From: an uncultured Bacillaceae bacterium
GTDB taxonomy: Bacteria; Bacillota; Bacilli; Bacillales; Alkalibacillaceae
DNA: 36,498 nucleotides
Reading direction: 5' to 3'
NCBI GenBank assembly: GCA_937983065.1
Contig: CALKAL010000137.1
Location: forward strand, 1 to 36,498
The position numbers and the translations under genes are program-made. Positions 1 to 6,655 of the stretch are shown piece after piece (the stretch's first letter is position 1; every line of letters starts with the position of its first letter). The notes under the pieces were generated by a model that did no database searches, was not told the origin of the DNA, and saw only the letters and a list, made by a program, of their open reading frames with translations.

Positions 1-34
1 CCTTATGGACAAACCTCCATAAGGTTATTTTTTT
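1..34 (+). terminator. Intrinsic terminator of a gene left of the window
   Basis: A 9-bp perfect stem (CCTTATGGA at 1-9 with TCCATAAGG at 16-24) with a 6-nt loop is followed by a T-rich run (TTATTTTTTT). This is a rho-independent terminator reading rightward, so a plus-strand gene most likely ends just left of the window. The convergent ecsB unit has its own terminator at 241-282. Confidence 0.8.
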
Positions 35-55
35 GGTGACACCTAATCTCGATAA

Positions 56-214
56 ATGGAAAATAGCGAGTTGGATGCGAGGATTTTGGGATTAGTGCAG
101 GGGGTTTTCAATTTGGATGCAGAGATTTTTCGAGACTCATGCAGGGAATTTGGCACTCGATACAGGAATTTCCGAGACTCATGCGGGAAATTTTGCGATC
201 GATTCAGGAAAACC
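56..214. repeat. Degenerate 21-bp tandem repeat, about seven units
   Basis: Seven copies of a core close to ATGCAGGGATTTT begin near 75, 95, 117, 139, 160, 181 and 202. The steps between equivalent bases are 20, 22, 22, 21, 21 and 21, and the cores are separated by about 8 variable bases (for example CGAGACTC, GGCACTCG). A further weak unit may start near 56. The array fills the intergenic space between the left-edge terminator and the end of ecsB. Short open frames cross it on both strands, but none has a convincing SD sequence and they look like by-products of the repeat. With the two flanking terminators, the array accounts for most of the 302 gene-free bases at the left edge. Confidence 0.75.
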
Positions 215-240
215 GACCGCCACACCTCCCTCCTCACTGC

Positions 241-282
241 CAAAAAATAAAAAAAAGACACCTATCCATCAAGAATGGTGCC
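241..282 (-). terminator. Intrinsic terminator of ecsAB
   Basis: On the minus strand GGCACC (282-277) pairs with GGTGTC (262-257), one G.U included, and is followed by a run of eight T and further T-rich sequence. It sits 20 bp after the ecsB stop and closes the ecsA-ecsB unit. Confidence 0.7.
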
Positions 283-302
283 TTTCATTCAAAACAAACC
301 AA

Positions 303-1523
303 CTATACTAACTTCTCTATCCGCCTTTTCACATAAATGGACTCAAAGAATAAAGTGAAAACAACAGCTAGCCCACCAAAAATTAATGCATCATAAATTG
401 ATGTTGCTATAACAAACATGACAAATAAAATGAACACTTTCACAATCATTAAAATAAATATAAGTTGATGTACCGCTTTTTTTCGCAAATCCTTCGATAC
501 GGGATATAGCTCAAGCCAATCGAGGGATTTGTGGTGATTGTAAATCGTAATAAATTGAAATCCAGATGCGAACAATAATAAAATCGCAAAAATAATTTTC
601 CACCAAATGCTCGGGATCCAAAAGATGAAAAAGATAGCGATTAACAAAAGACGTAAATAGATTCCAAAATAATCGCGACTACGGATAAACGTAATCGTAT
701 ATAAGTAGCGAAACGTATTTGTCTGTTTAACAGGCATCTTTCCAGTCATTAAGTGAACGAGTGCGTGCCGTTTTTTCGGTTTTCTTTTTAAGTTCGGAAC
801 ATCCGTAGACAAGTTTGCTAAACGATAGAAAAACTGTAGCTTCTGTTCTTCTTTCTCAATAAGTACATCCCAAGGTAAACTATATTTTTTATAAATATTA
901 AAGTAATTTAAAAAAATAACCCCAATTAATATCGCACTTGCTGCAAAGACGTAAAAAAATGCTTGATTCAGTAAGAAAAAAACGAGTAAAACGTTAATAA
1001 TTAATCGAACAGCCCCATCGAAATAATGCAGCCTTGTATCCCGCGCTTTTTCTAAAAACCACGTTGCACATAAATTTCCGAATTTAACGATTAATAAAAC
1101 GATGAGCACACTAAGTAAATAAATCGAATCAACATCCGAATATATTTTTAAATAAAGGGGCATAAAGACAAATAGAAAAATAGCTAACCAATACCCTTGC
1201 ATTACTAAGCTATACATCATACTTTTTTTAATATACGGTCTCAACTTACTTTCAACTGGAATTAGAAATACTGTATCAGCTTCTTTAAAAAATGTTCGAA
1301 CAGAGCTATAAGTGAGTAATAGCCCTAAAATGATTGCCATTAACCACGCAACTGGAAAGGAATCTGGCACCGTTTCTAACCACTGTTGATAAAAATAAGC
1401 ACCTGCTGCGACGAAAAATATTAACGCAAAAGCAAGATGATCATTAAACATTAGCCTTAAATAACGACTCAACATTTTGATATGATGATTAAACCGCTCA
1501 TTCCACAATTGACTCGTATTCAT
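303..1523 (-). CDS. ecsB: ABC transporter permease EcsB
   Basis: The 406-residue polytopic membrane protein matches EcsB, the permease partner of the EcsA ATPase. The N-terminal 30 residues are cytoplasmic (WNERFNHHIKMLSRYLRLMF). Hydrophobic segments then follow near residues 30-45, 58-75, 105-130, 135-150, 170-210 and, after a basic cytoplasmic stretch (LKRKPKKRHALVHLMTGKMP), again near 285-330 and 350-395. The ATG lies immediately after the ecsA stop, with SD AAGGATGAT inside the ecsA end, so the two are translationally coupled. In B. subtilis, Ecs affects protein secretion, competence and processing of exoproteins and pheromone peptides. The third gene ecsC of the B. subtilis operon is absent; the operon ends here at a terminator and a tandem repeat. 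Confidence 0.9.
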   Translation of the reverse strand: MNTSQLWNERFNHHIKMLSRYLRLMFNDHLAFALIFFVAAGAYFYQQWLETVPDSFPVAWLMAIILGLLLTYSSVRTFFKEADTVFLIPVESKLRPYIKKSMMYSLVMQGYWLAIFLFVFMPLYLKIYSDVDSIYLLSVLIVLLIVKFGNLCATWFLEKARDTRLHYFDGAVRLIINVLLVFFLLNQAFFYVFAASAILIGVIFLNYFNIYKKYSLPWDVLIEKEEQKLQFFYRLANLSTDVPNLKRKPKKRHALVHLMTGKMPVKQTNTFRYLYTITFIRSRDYFGIYLRLLLIAIFFIFWIPSIWWKIIFAILLLFASGFQFITIYNHHKSLDWLELYPVSKDLRKKAVHQLIFILMIVKVFILFVMFVIATSIYDALIFGGLAVVFTLFFESIYVKRRIEKLV

Positions 1524-2261
1524 TTATGCATCATCCTTCGTTAACTGGACGTATATATCATCAAGATTTGCTCCAGGCATTTGAAATTCCTTTTGTAAAT
1601 CAGCTAACGTCCCTTTCGCTTTAATTTTTCCTTGATGTAAAATGACGAAACGATCGCAATATCGTTCAGCGGTTGCTAAAATATGTGTCGACATGAGCAC
1701 GCCTGCCCCTTGCTCTTTCATCTCATTCATCATATCTAAATAAGACTGAATTCCGAGGGGATCCAGCCCAACAAACGGCTCGTCCACAATATATAATGAA
1801 GGTTTGACTAAAAATGAGCACATAATCATCACTTTTTGACGCATCCCTTTTGAAAAATGGACGGGAAACCACTTTTTCTTTCCTTCTAATCGAAATTCCT
1901 TCAATAAATGATCCATTCGCTTTTCAAAGGTTTCATCATCTAAACCATAGGCCATTGCTGTTAATTTTAAATGCTCCTCTAATGTTAACTCCTCATATAA
2001 CATCGGCATTTCTGGAATATAGGCAAATTGCTTTCGATAATGATCAATTTGGTCAACAATCGTTTTTCCGTTAATTTTTATTTGACCTTTCTTTGGATTC
2101 ATCAGCCCGATAATATGCTTGATCGTCGTACTCTTCCCTGCCCCATTAAGTCCAATTAACCCAACGACTTCACCTTCTTTGACATCGAAAGTAATGCCGT
2201 GCAAAACATCTTGCCTCGTATATCCCCCGACTAATTGTTCAACTTGTAATAATGGCTCCAT
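1524..2261 (-). CDS. ecsA: ABC transporter ATP-binding protein EcsA
   Basis: This is a 245-residue ABC ATPase with Walker A GLNGAGKST near residue 37, a Q-loop region (YIPEMPMLYEELT), a signature written FSKGMRQK instead of LSGGQ, Walker B LYIVDEP and the H-loop STH. The degenerate signature is typical of EcsA-like ABC-2 exporters. ATG at 2261 is chosen: SD GAGGG lies 5 nt upstream, while the in-frame TTG one codon earlier is too close to it. Together with EcsB it forms an exporter half-set linked in Bacillus to intramembrane proteolysis, secretion and biofilm traits. The gene is divergent from hit, as in B. subtilis, and shares a 180-bp intergenic region with it. Confidence 0.92.
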   Translation of the reverse strand: MEPLLQVEQLVGGYTRQDVLHGITFDVKEGEVVGLIGLNGAGKSTTIKHIIGLMNPKKGQIKINGKTIVDQIDHYRKQFAYIPEMPMLYEELTLEEHLKLTAMAYGLDDETFEKRMDHLLKEFRLEGKKKWFPVHFSKGMRQKVMIMCSFLVKPSLYIVDEPFVGLDPLGIQSYLDMMNEMKEQGAGVLMSTHILATAERYCDRFVILHQGKIKAKGTLADLQKEFQMPGANLDDIYVQLTKDDA

Positions 2262-2315
2262 CAAATCCCTCTTTTCTTCAACGATTTTTTCTAAGGCATT
2301 TATTAAATTTAACTA

Positions 2316-2345
2316 AACACGTATTTTTCTTTATCATACCAAAAA
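2316..2345 (-). promoter_or_regulatory. Possible ecsA promoter
   Basis: On the minus strand a TATGAT -10 box preceded by TTTAAA at 16 bp spacing lies 65-90 bp before the ecsA start. The -35 is poor (TTTAAA against TTGACA), so this is a weak call based on position and the -10 box only. Confidence 0.3.
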
Positions 2346-2443
2346 TTTAAGCTCTTTAAATAGATATGACGGTTTATTCTGTTATTCGACAGGCAATTAA
2401 GATAAAATAACGGTAATGATGATTGTTATAGGAGGATTAAAAA

Positions 2444-2866
2444 ATGTCGGATTGTATTTTTTGTAAAATTATTGACGGAGAAATCCCTTCAGCAAAAGTT
2501 TATGAGGATGACGATGTTTATGCGTTTTTAGACATCAGTCAAGTAACAGAAGGACACACGCTCGTTATTCCGAAAAAACATTGTCAGGATCTATTCGAAC
2601 TTGATGAAGAAACAGCCGGTAATCTTTTCAAAGCTGTCCCGAAAGTAGCCAATGCGATCAAATCAGCCTTTAATCCACAAGGGATGAACTTACTTAATAA
2701 TAACGGCTCTTTCGCTAGTCAAAGTGTGTTCCATATTCATTTGCATTTAATTCCACGATACGATGACACTGACGGTTTTAAATTAACCCATTGGCAAACT
2801 AAAGATGGACAATACACACCAGAGGAGCTGCAAAATATCGCAGAGAAAATAGCGAAGGAAATATAA
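2444..2866 (+). CDS. hit: HIT family nucleotide-binding hydrolase
   Basis: This 140-residue histidine-triad protein carries the HxHxH motif at residues 97-101 (HIHLH followed by LIPRY), which gives the catalytic histidine. The N-terminal C4xxC7 plus H46 and H97 form the usual zinc site of Hint-type proteins. The motif GEIPSAKVYEDD near residue 12 is typical of bacterial Hit. The family hydrolyses purine nucleoside phosphoramidates or related AMP conjugates in the cytoplasm; its physiological role in Bacillus is not well defined. SD AGGAGG sits 8-9 nt before ATG. The gene is divergent from ecsA, as in B. subtilis, and is monocistronic with a strong terminator right after the stop. Confidence 0.93.
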   Translation: MSDCIFCKIIDGEIPSAKVYEDDDVYAFLDISQVTEGHTLVIPKKHCQDLFELDEETAGNLFKAVPKVANAIKSAFNPQGMNLLNNNGSFASQSVFHIHLHLIPRYDDTDGFKLTHWQTKDGQYTPEELQNIAEKIAKEI

Positions 2867-2868
2867 TT

Positions 2869-2903
2869 AAAAAAGCGAGCCTACTTTAGCAGGTTCGCTT
2901 TTT
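2869..2903. terminator. Bidirectional terminator between hit and the convergent gene
   Basis: AAAAAGCGAGCC pairs with GGTTCGCTTTTT (one A/G variation accommodated by wobble) around a short TACTTTAGCA loop. It has A-runs on one side and T-runs on the other, so it can end transcription of hit (plus) and of the 2902-3246 gene (minus), whose stop codon lies inside the tail. Confidence 0.8.
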
Positions 2904-3246
2904 ACAATTCATAATCAATCACTTCTAGACTGTTATAATCAAAAATGATGTAGCCGCCATTGACTAAATGATACGTAATCGTTTGATCAAAAGCCATACT
3001 CACTTCAGCTACCTGGTCATCGAAAAATTGACTCGCATTACTAATTCCTTGATTCGTTAAAAACTGATGAATATGTATATCAGGAACGACATCCATTGCA
3101 TTTGTACTCGGCTCAATAACGTTAAAAACCGCGACGGCTTCTACTTCCTCTTCCATTTCTTCAGCAGTTATATAGAGGGTTAAAAAAAGACTCACCATTA
3201 AACCTAATAAAATCGTAGCACTTAAAATATTTTCATAGTTCTTCAC
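2902..3246 (-). CDS. Small single-pass membrane protein, unknown function
   Basis: The start is taken as GTG at 3246, because AAGGGGAG lies 8 nt upstream; an in-frame ATG 33 codons earlier has no SD. This gives 114 residues. One hydrophobic segment (ILSATILLGLMVSLFLTLYI, residues 6-25) is followed by an acidic stretch (EEMEEEVEA) and a C-terminal region of about 80 residues with predicted mixed secondary structure (HQFLTNQGISNASQFF, then FDYNSLEVIDYEL). I do not recognise a family. Likely topology is one N-terminal helix and an extracytoplasmic or cytoplasmic acidic domain. It is convergent with hit and divergent from yhaH. Confidence 0.6.
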   Translation of the reverse strand: MKNYENILSATILLGLMVSLFLTLYITAEEMEEEVEAVAVFNVIEPSTNAMDVVPDIHIHQFLTNQGISNASQFFDDQVAEVSMAFDQTITYHLVNGGYIIFDYNSLEVIDYEL

Positions 3247-3385
3247 GTCATATGCTCCCCTTCCGTCCGCGTCATTATTGATATATGTGATTGTCCCCAA
3301 AAATATGATAAAAAACGCCTTAATATTTCGATTAAGACTAAACATTGTGAATAAAAACGGTTATAATAACATTAAGTGAAAGGGG

Positions 3386-3766
3386 TTGATTATAATAGCT
3401 AGCGGAAAATCATTACTCTTAGGTGCATTGTTCGGAACCATTGTCGGGGCTTCGGTTACACTTTTAACAACACCGACATCTGGTGAAGAATTACGTAATA
3501 AAATTAAAGAACAAAGTGAACGGTTACGTGATCTAATGCAAGAAATTCGAGAAAACGGTTTAGACTTAAAAAATCAACTTTCAAGAACATCGAAAGAAGG
3601 GATTGCCTTACTTAAAGACTTATCCCAAGACATAAAATTATCTGTTGAAAGTTGGAAAGAAACAATTGGTCCACATCAAGATAACATTCAAGAGCATTTA
3701 AAACAGATCGAGGAAAGCTTAAAAGAATTGGAAGATAAAATGAAAGCAAGTAAACAAGAAGTATAA
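3386..3766 (+). CDS. yhaH: YtxH-domain protein YhaH
   Basis: This 126-residue protein has an N-terminal glycine-rich membrane segment (SGKSLLLGALFGTIVGASV, residues 6-24), then TTPTSGEELR, then a long amphipathic coiled coil. This is the pattern of YtxH/YhaH general-stress or sporulation-associated proteins, and the position beside hpr matches B. subtilis yhaH. The start is odd: the only standard start between the upstream in-frame stop and the SGKSLL motif is TTG at 3386, directly abutting the AGGGG SD with no spacer. ATT at 3389 or ATA at 3392 or 3395 would be better spaced (3, 6 and 9 nt). The exact first residue is therefore unsure, but the reading frame is not. Confidence 0.85.
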   Translation: MIIIASGKSLLLGALFGTIVGASVTLLTTPTSGEELRNKIKEQSERLRDLMQEIRENGLDLKNQLSRTSKEGIALLKDLSQDIKLSVESWKETIGPHQDNIQEHLKQIEESLKELEDKMKASKQEV

Positions 3767-3792
3767 AGTGAATATGACGTATATCTCATAGT

Positions 3793-3840
3793 GCCCCAGT
3801 TAATTCGAATCCATTCGAGACTGGGGTTCATTATATTATA
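3793..3840 (+). terminator. Probable yhaH terminator
   Basis: CCCCAG (3794-3799) pairs with CTGGGG (3821-3826), with an inner TTCGAA/TTCGAG pairing that extends the hairpin. The downstream run is AT-rich (TTCATTATATTATA) rather than pure T, so termination may be partial. Confidence 0.5.
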
Positions 3841-4030
3841 ATATTATTTTATGTCGAAAATTAAATATATATAATCTAAATCCCAATCATATTAAAAAAT
3901 CATATTCCTCTAATTGATAATGCATGCCTCCACTATCAATTAATTTTATTTAATTTTTCAATTATTAACACTTTGATGAAATAATATGGTAAAATATTTA
4001 AAAATCGTATTATTTAGAGGAGTCGATTTT

Positions 4031-4588
4031 GTGAAAAAGGTTGAAGAGTTTTCCATACAAGAGGCGATCTTATACTCACACAAAATGACACAATTGTCAA
4101 AAGCCATTTGGAAGTCCATCGAAAAAGATTGGCAAGAATGGGTTAAGCCATACCATTTAAACTTAAATGAACACCATATTTTATGGATTGTCTACCATTT
4201 AAATGGCGCGTCGATTTCAGAGATTGCTAAATTTGGTGTGATGCACGTCTCAACAGCATTTAATTTCTCTAAAAAGCTCGAACAGCGAGAATTATTAACG
4301 TTTTCAAAACGGGAAGATGATAAACGAAATACGTATATTCAACTGACAGATAAAGGGGTTGAATTATTTGAAGAGACGATGAAATCTTTTGATGTCACGC
4401 CTGATAAAAATAGTCTGATTGATGCATCCATGCCTTTACGTCAAATTTACGGACGATTTCCGGAATTTCAGGATCTCGAATCGATCGTTAAAGAACTACT
4501 CGGTGAAGAATATTTAAATATATTAGACCGTACTCTTGAAAATATACGTAACAATCCAGTAAGGCAAGAAAATGAAACTATAAAATAG
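4031..4588 (+). CDS. hpr: MarR-family repressor Hpr (ScoC)
   Basis: This 185-residue protein is a clear ScoC/Hpr homologue: long near-identical blocks such as KSIEKDWQEW, LNEHHILWIVYHLNGASISE and IAKFGVMHVSTAFNFSKKLE form the N-terminal helix and winged helix-turn-helix (recognition helix around STAFNFSKKL). DDKRNTYIQLT is the wing. The C-terminal half (VTPDKNSLIDASMPLRQIYG) matches the Hpr-specific domain. GTG at 4031 is chosen because TTTAGAGGAG lies 8-9 nt upstream; an in-frame ATG 15 codons earlier lacks an SD. ScoC represses extracellular protease genes, sporulation genes and peptide permease operons in B. subtilis and antagonises SinI. It sits between yhaH and prsA, linking protease repression with secretion folding. 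Confidence 0.95.
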   Translation: MKKVEEFSIQEAILYSHKMTQLSKAIWKSIEKDWQEWVKPYHLNLNEHHILWIVYHLNGASISEIAKFGVMHVSTAFNFSKKLEQRELLTFSKREDDKRNTYIQLTDKGVELFEETMKSFDVTPDKNSLIDASMPLRQIYGRFPEFQDLESIVKELLGEEYLNILDRTLENIRNNPVRQENETIK

Positions 4589-4775
4589 GAATGTTTTAAG
4601 TTTTTATTCATAGTTTAATATTAATTTATCGCAACCTAGTCATATTTCATTCATATTTCAAGAAAAAAGTATTTTTCTCTTTAAAAAGTAGACTCATATA
4701 TGTTAAATTATATAAAGCGCCAATTTATTGTAGAGTTGAATGATAAAACTCTCATTACGTTCAGGAGGCGATTTT

Positions 4776-4958
4776 TTGTTATTCTTTTACATTCCTTTTG
4801 CTATATTCATTTTATATGCCTTTAATTCGTTAGCTTTTCAGTTTTGTGAACGTTCGGAGCTTTCCCAAGAGCGTCAAGTGAAAGTTTTTCGAATGATTAA
4901 TATATCGATGATTATTTTATTAATTTCTTCGTATTATGAAGTAAATTACTTATATTAA
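4776..4958 (+). CDS. 60-aa membrane peptide, unknown function
   Basis: TTG at 4776 with a perfect AGGAGG 7 nt upstream is the supported start; the in-frame ATG 12 codons earlier runs through the SD and has none of its own. The product has two hydrophobic segments (FFYIPFAIFILYAFNSLAF and ISMIILLISSYYEVNY) separated by a charged loop (CERSELSQERQVKVFRM), a two-helix hairpin. I do not recognise the family. It lies between hpr and the YjcZ-type gene, at a position where B. subtilis carries other small yha genes, and ends at a strong terminator, so it is probably a monocistronic gene. Confidence 0.6.
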   Translation: MLFFYIPFAIFILYAFNSLAFQFCERSELSQERQVKVFRMINISMIILLISSYYEVNYLY

Positions 4959-4960
4959 TG

Positions 4961-4993
4961 AAAGCTTTCACAATTGTTGTGGGAGCTTTTTTT
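4961..4993 (+). terminator. Terminator of the 60-aa gene
   Basis: AAAGCTTTCACAA pairs with TTGTGGGAGCTTT (with G.U pairs) and is followed by a run of seven T. It starts 2 bp after the stop codon. Confidence 0.8.
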
Positions 4994-5025
4994 AAAAAAG
5001 AGGTGCCCAAATTTTGAGCACCTCT
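4991..5025 (-). terminator. Terminator of the YjcZ-type gene
   Basis: AGAGGTGC (4999-5006) pairs with GCACCTCT (5018-5025). On the minus strand the hairpin is followed by TTTTTTA. It lies 16 bp past the stop of the minus-strand peptide gene. Confidence 0.75.
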
Positions 5026-5040
5026 CTTTTCATCAATCGA

Positions 5041-5136
5041 TTAGAACCAAGCAGCTCCGACAATAATTAAGAGGATGAAAAGTACTACGATTAGCGCAAA
5101 TCCGCCACCATAGCCGTATCCGCCAGAATAACCCAT
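5041..5136 (-). CDS. YjcZ-family sporulation peptide, 31 aa
   Basis: The minus strand encodes MGYSGGYGYGGGFALIVVLF followed by ILLIIVGAAWF and TAA. This tyrosine/glycine-rich head plus a single hydrophobic helix ending in GAAWF is the hallmark of the YjcZ/YtzL-like small sporulation peptides found in many Bacillaceae, often in several copies and associated with the spore. ATG at 5136 has AAGGAGG 9 nt upstream; an out-of-frame ATG at 5140 gives no sensible product. A sigma-K-like promoter precedes it and its own terminator follows. The gene is monocistronic and divergent from prsA. Family assignment is from pattern recognition of the peptide. Confidence 0.88.
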   Translation of the reverse strand: MGYSGGYGYGGGFALIVVLFILLIIVGAAWF

Positions 5137-5166
5137 TCATGTTCACCTCCTTGCCTGAACTACAAA

Positions 5167-5196
5167 TATTTTATGTTGATGGAATGTATTTCGTTT
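5167..5196 (-). promoter_or_regulatory. Candidate sigma-K-type promoter of the YjcZ-type gene
   Basis: On the minus strand CATAAAATA (matching CATAnnnTA) lies 16 bp after AAACG, which contains the AC expected in a sigma-K -35. It ends about 30 bp before the peptide start. A mother-cell promoter fits a spore-coat-type peptide, but the consensus is short and chance matches in AT-rich DNA are common. Confidence 0.4.
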
Positions 5197-5239
5197 AGGC
5201 CTTTTTCAAAAATTGTCTAATGTAATTCATAAAGAAATA

Positions 5240-5262
5240 TGTTATATTAATTTCATTAGGTC
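5240..5262 (+). promoter_or_regulatory. Possible extended -10 promoter of prsA
   Basis: ATATGTTATATT contains TGnTATATT, an extended -10 element about 35 bp before the prsA start. No good -35 is seen at 16-18 bp, which extended -10 promoters can tolerate. Weak call. Confidence 0.3.
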
Positions 5263-5288
5263 AATTCATAAATGGGAGTGTAGATTAA

Positions 5289-6158
5289 GTGAGAAAATTA
5301 ATGTTAATCCTTGGACTAGCTATCGCAATGATACTTAGTGCATGTAATAATGATACCGAAACAGACGGTGAAGTTATTGTAGAAACGGCTTTTGGAGAAA
5401 TTACGAAAGATGAATTTTATGAAGAATTGAAAGCTCGTTACGGGCGTGAAGTACTAGACGAAATGATTACTCGTCAAGTGTTAGAAAGTGAGCTTGATGT
5501 TGATTCAGATAGTGTTATGGAAGAACTAGATGAGGAATTAGCTGAAATGGAAGAACAAGTTGGACCTCAATTTTTAACGCTTGTTCAACAACAAGGCTTC
5601 AAAACTGTAGAGGATTACCGTAGAACCTTATATTTAAGTAAATTAGAATACGATATGGCTACGGCTGATATTACAGTAACCGATGAAGATATTGAGGAAC
5701 ATTATAATCGACTTCAAGAAGAAATCCATGCACGTCACATTTTAGTAGATGAGTTAGAAACAGCTGAAGAGGTGTTAGAGAAATATAATAACGGTGAAGA
5801 TTTCGAAGGGCTAGCTGAACAATACGGTACAGATGGAACGGCTAGTAGTGGTGGTAGTTTAGGCTACTTCTCAGCGGGCCATATGATTAAACCGTTTGAA
5901 GATGCTGCTTATGCCCTTGAAATTGGTGAGATTAGTGAACCAGTAGAAACAGAGTTCGGTTGGCACGTCATTTATTTAGAAGATCGCCGCCCAGCTGAAA
6001 ATGATGTTGGTGAGTTAGATGAAGTTAGAGATTATTTACGCGATCAGTTAATTGCTAATCAAATTGATCATGAAAAAGCGCAAAGTGATGTTCAATCAAT
6101 GTTAGATGGAGCTGACATTGATGTAAAGATTGAAGAGTTTAATGATCTATATAATTAA
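5289..6158 (+). CDS. prsA: Foldase lipoprotein PrsA (peptidyl-prolyl isomerase)
   Basis: This 289-residue exported lipoprotein helps secreted proteins fold after leaving Sec. The signal peptide MRKLMLILGLAIAMILSAC carries lipobox LSAC with Cys19 as the lipidated residue. An N-terminal chaperone region with SurA-like helices runs to about residue 140. The parvulin domain covers about 145-235 (HARHILV with H147 and H150, then LAEQYG, GGSLGYF and EFGWHVIYLEDR). A C-terminal helical chaperone segment follows. GTG at 5289 is preceded by GGGAGTG 8 nt upstream. Acidic residues are abundant, as expected for a protein working in the wall space. The position downstream of hpr matches B. subtilis, and a terminator follows directly. 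Confidence 0.95.
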   Translation: MRKLMLILGLAIAMILSACNNDTETDGEVIVETAFGEITKDEFYEELKARYGREVLDEMITRQVLESELDVDSDSVMEELDEELAEMEEQVGPQFLTLVQQQGFKTVEDYRRTLYLSKLEYDMATADITVTDEDIEEHYNRLQEEIHARHILVDELETAEEVLEKYNNGEDFEGLAEQYGTDGTASSGGSLGYFSAGHMIKPFEDAAYALEIGEISEPVETEFGWHVIYLEDRRPAENDVGELDEVRDYLRDQLIANQIDHEKAQSDVQSMLDGADIDVKIEEFNDLYN

Positions 6159-6167
6159 AGAATGAGT

Positions 6168-6210
6168 CAACCCCCTACCAGGTAATTAGTGGTGGGGGTT
6201 GTTTAATTTT
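6168..6210 (+). terminator. prsA terminator
   Basis: CAACCCCCTACCA (6168-6180) pairs with TGGTGGGGGTTG (6190-6201) with a single bulged T and is followed by TTTAATTTT. It is a strong rho-independent terminator 10 bp after prsA. Confidence 0.85.
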
Positions 6211-6407
6211 ATATAAAATTTTTAGTAATTGTTTGATGATAGTAAATTCCTCTTAATTTAACCTTTCATTCTAACTAAAATTTCCAGACTTATTGAAATT
6301 ATGGGACTTTATCGTTAATATTATTTTAGAAACAATTCAATTTTGAAACTCAAACTTCTCTCCATGAAAGTCATCGGCCTTATGTGCAAACTATTTAACA
6401 CAATGCT

Positions 6408-6512
6408 GTGACAACCTGGATTGCATTCAGTTTCTCAATAGGAAGTATACTTCTTGTTTCAATCATCATTGTTTCTATTAACATTTATAGATATATTAAT
6501 AAATCAGCATAA
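6408..6512 (+). pseudogene. Possible remnant of a small membrane protein
   Basis: A GTG-initiated frame of 34 residues reads WIAFSFSIGSILLVSIIIVS followed by INIYRYINKSA, which looks like a membrane helix with a polar end. There is no SD sequence before GTG and an in-frame TAA lies just upstream, so it is probably a decayed 3' fragment or a chance frame. Low confidence. Confidence 0.2.
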
Positions 6513-6532
6513 TCGATATTATATTTATAACG

Positions 6533-6575
6533 AAATAGCGTTAGTGAATTTTGAATTACTTCACTAACGCTATTT
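6533..6575. terminator. Long perfect hairpin, probably a terminator
   Basis: AAATAGCGTTAGTGAA (6533-6548) and its exact complement (6560-6575) form a 16-bp stem with an 11-nt loop. On the plus strand the tail is TTTTAATTATATA; on the minus strand there is no clear T-run. It lies 80 bp beyond the stop of the minus-strand DUF4129 gene and may end that operon or readthrough from prsA. Confidence 0.55.
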
Positions 6576-6655
6576 TAATTATATACGTTTAATTGACCAT
6601 AAAAATATATTTATTCATTTATTTTTTAGCATCAACATTTCAAGAATCGTTGTTT

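Larger units (their letters stand above)
6211..6655. other. Gene-poor interval between prsA and the DUF4129 gene
   Basis: About 445 bp of AT-rich DNA contains no convincing gene. It holds a short hydrophobic open frame without an SD (6408-6512) and a 16-bp perfect hairpin (6533-6575). The rest shows no recognisable motif on either strand. Confidence 0.6.

Noticed and set aside
56..214. Short repeats with variable spacers, as in a CRISPR array
   Set aside because: The period is only 21 bp with 8-bp spacers and degenerate cores, far from the 24-37 bp repeats and 30-40 bp spacers of CRISPR, and no cas gene is present.
43..336. Several short open frames on both strands at the left edge
   Set aside because: They all run across the tandem repeat and the terminator, have no SD, and overlap one another; the repeat is a better explanation.
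3972..4000. TTGATG...TAAAAT as an hpr promoter
   Set aside because: The spacing is only 11 bp, and other -35 candidates at 17-19 bp are poor; no promoter is called.
6408..6512. A functional small membrane protein after prsA
   Set aside because: The hydrophobic frame has no SD and an in-frame stop immediately before its GTG, so it is listed only as a possible remnant.
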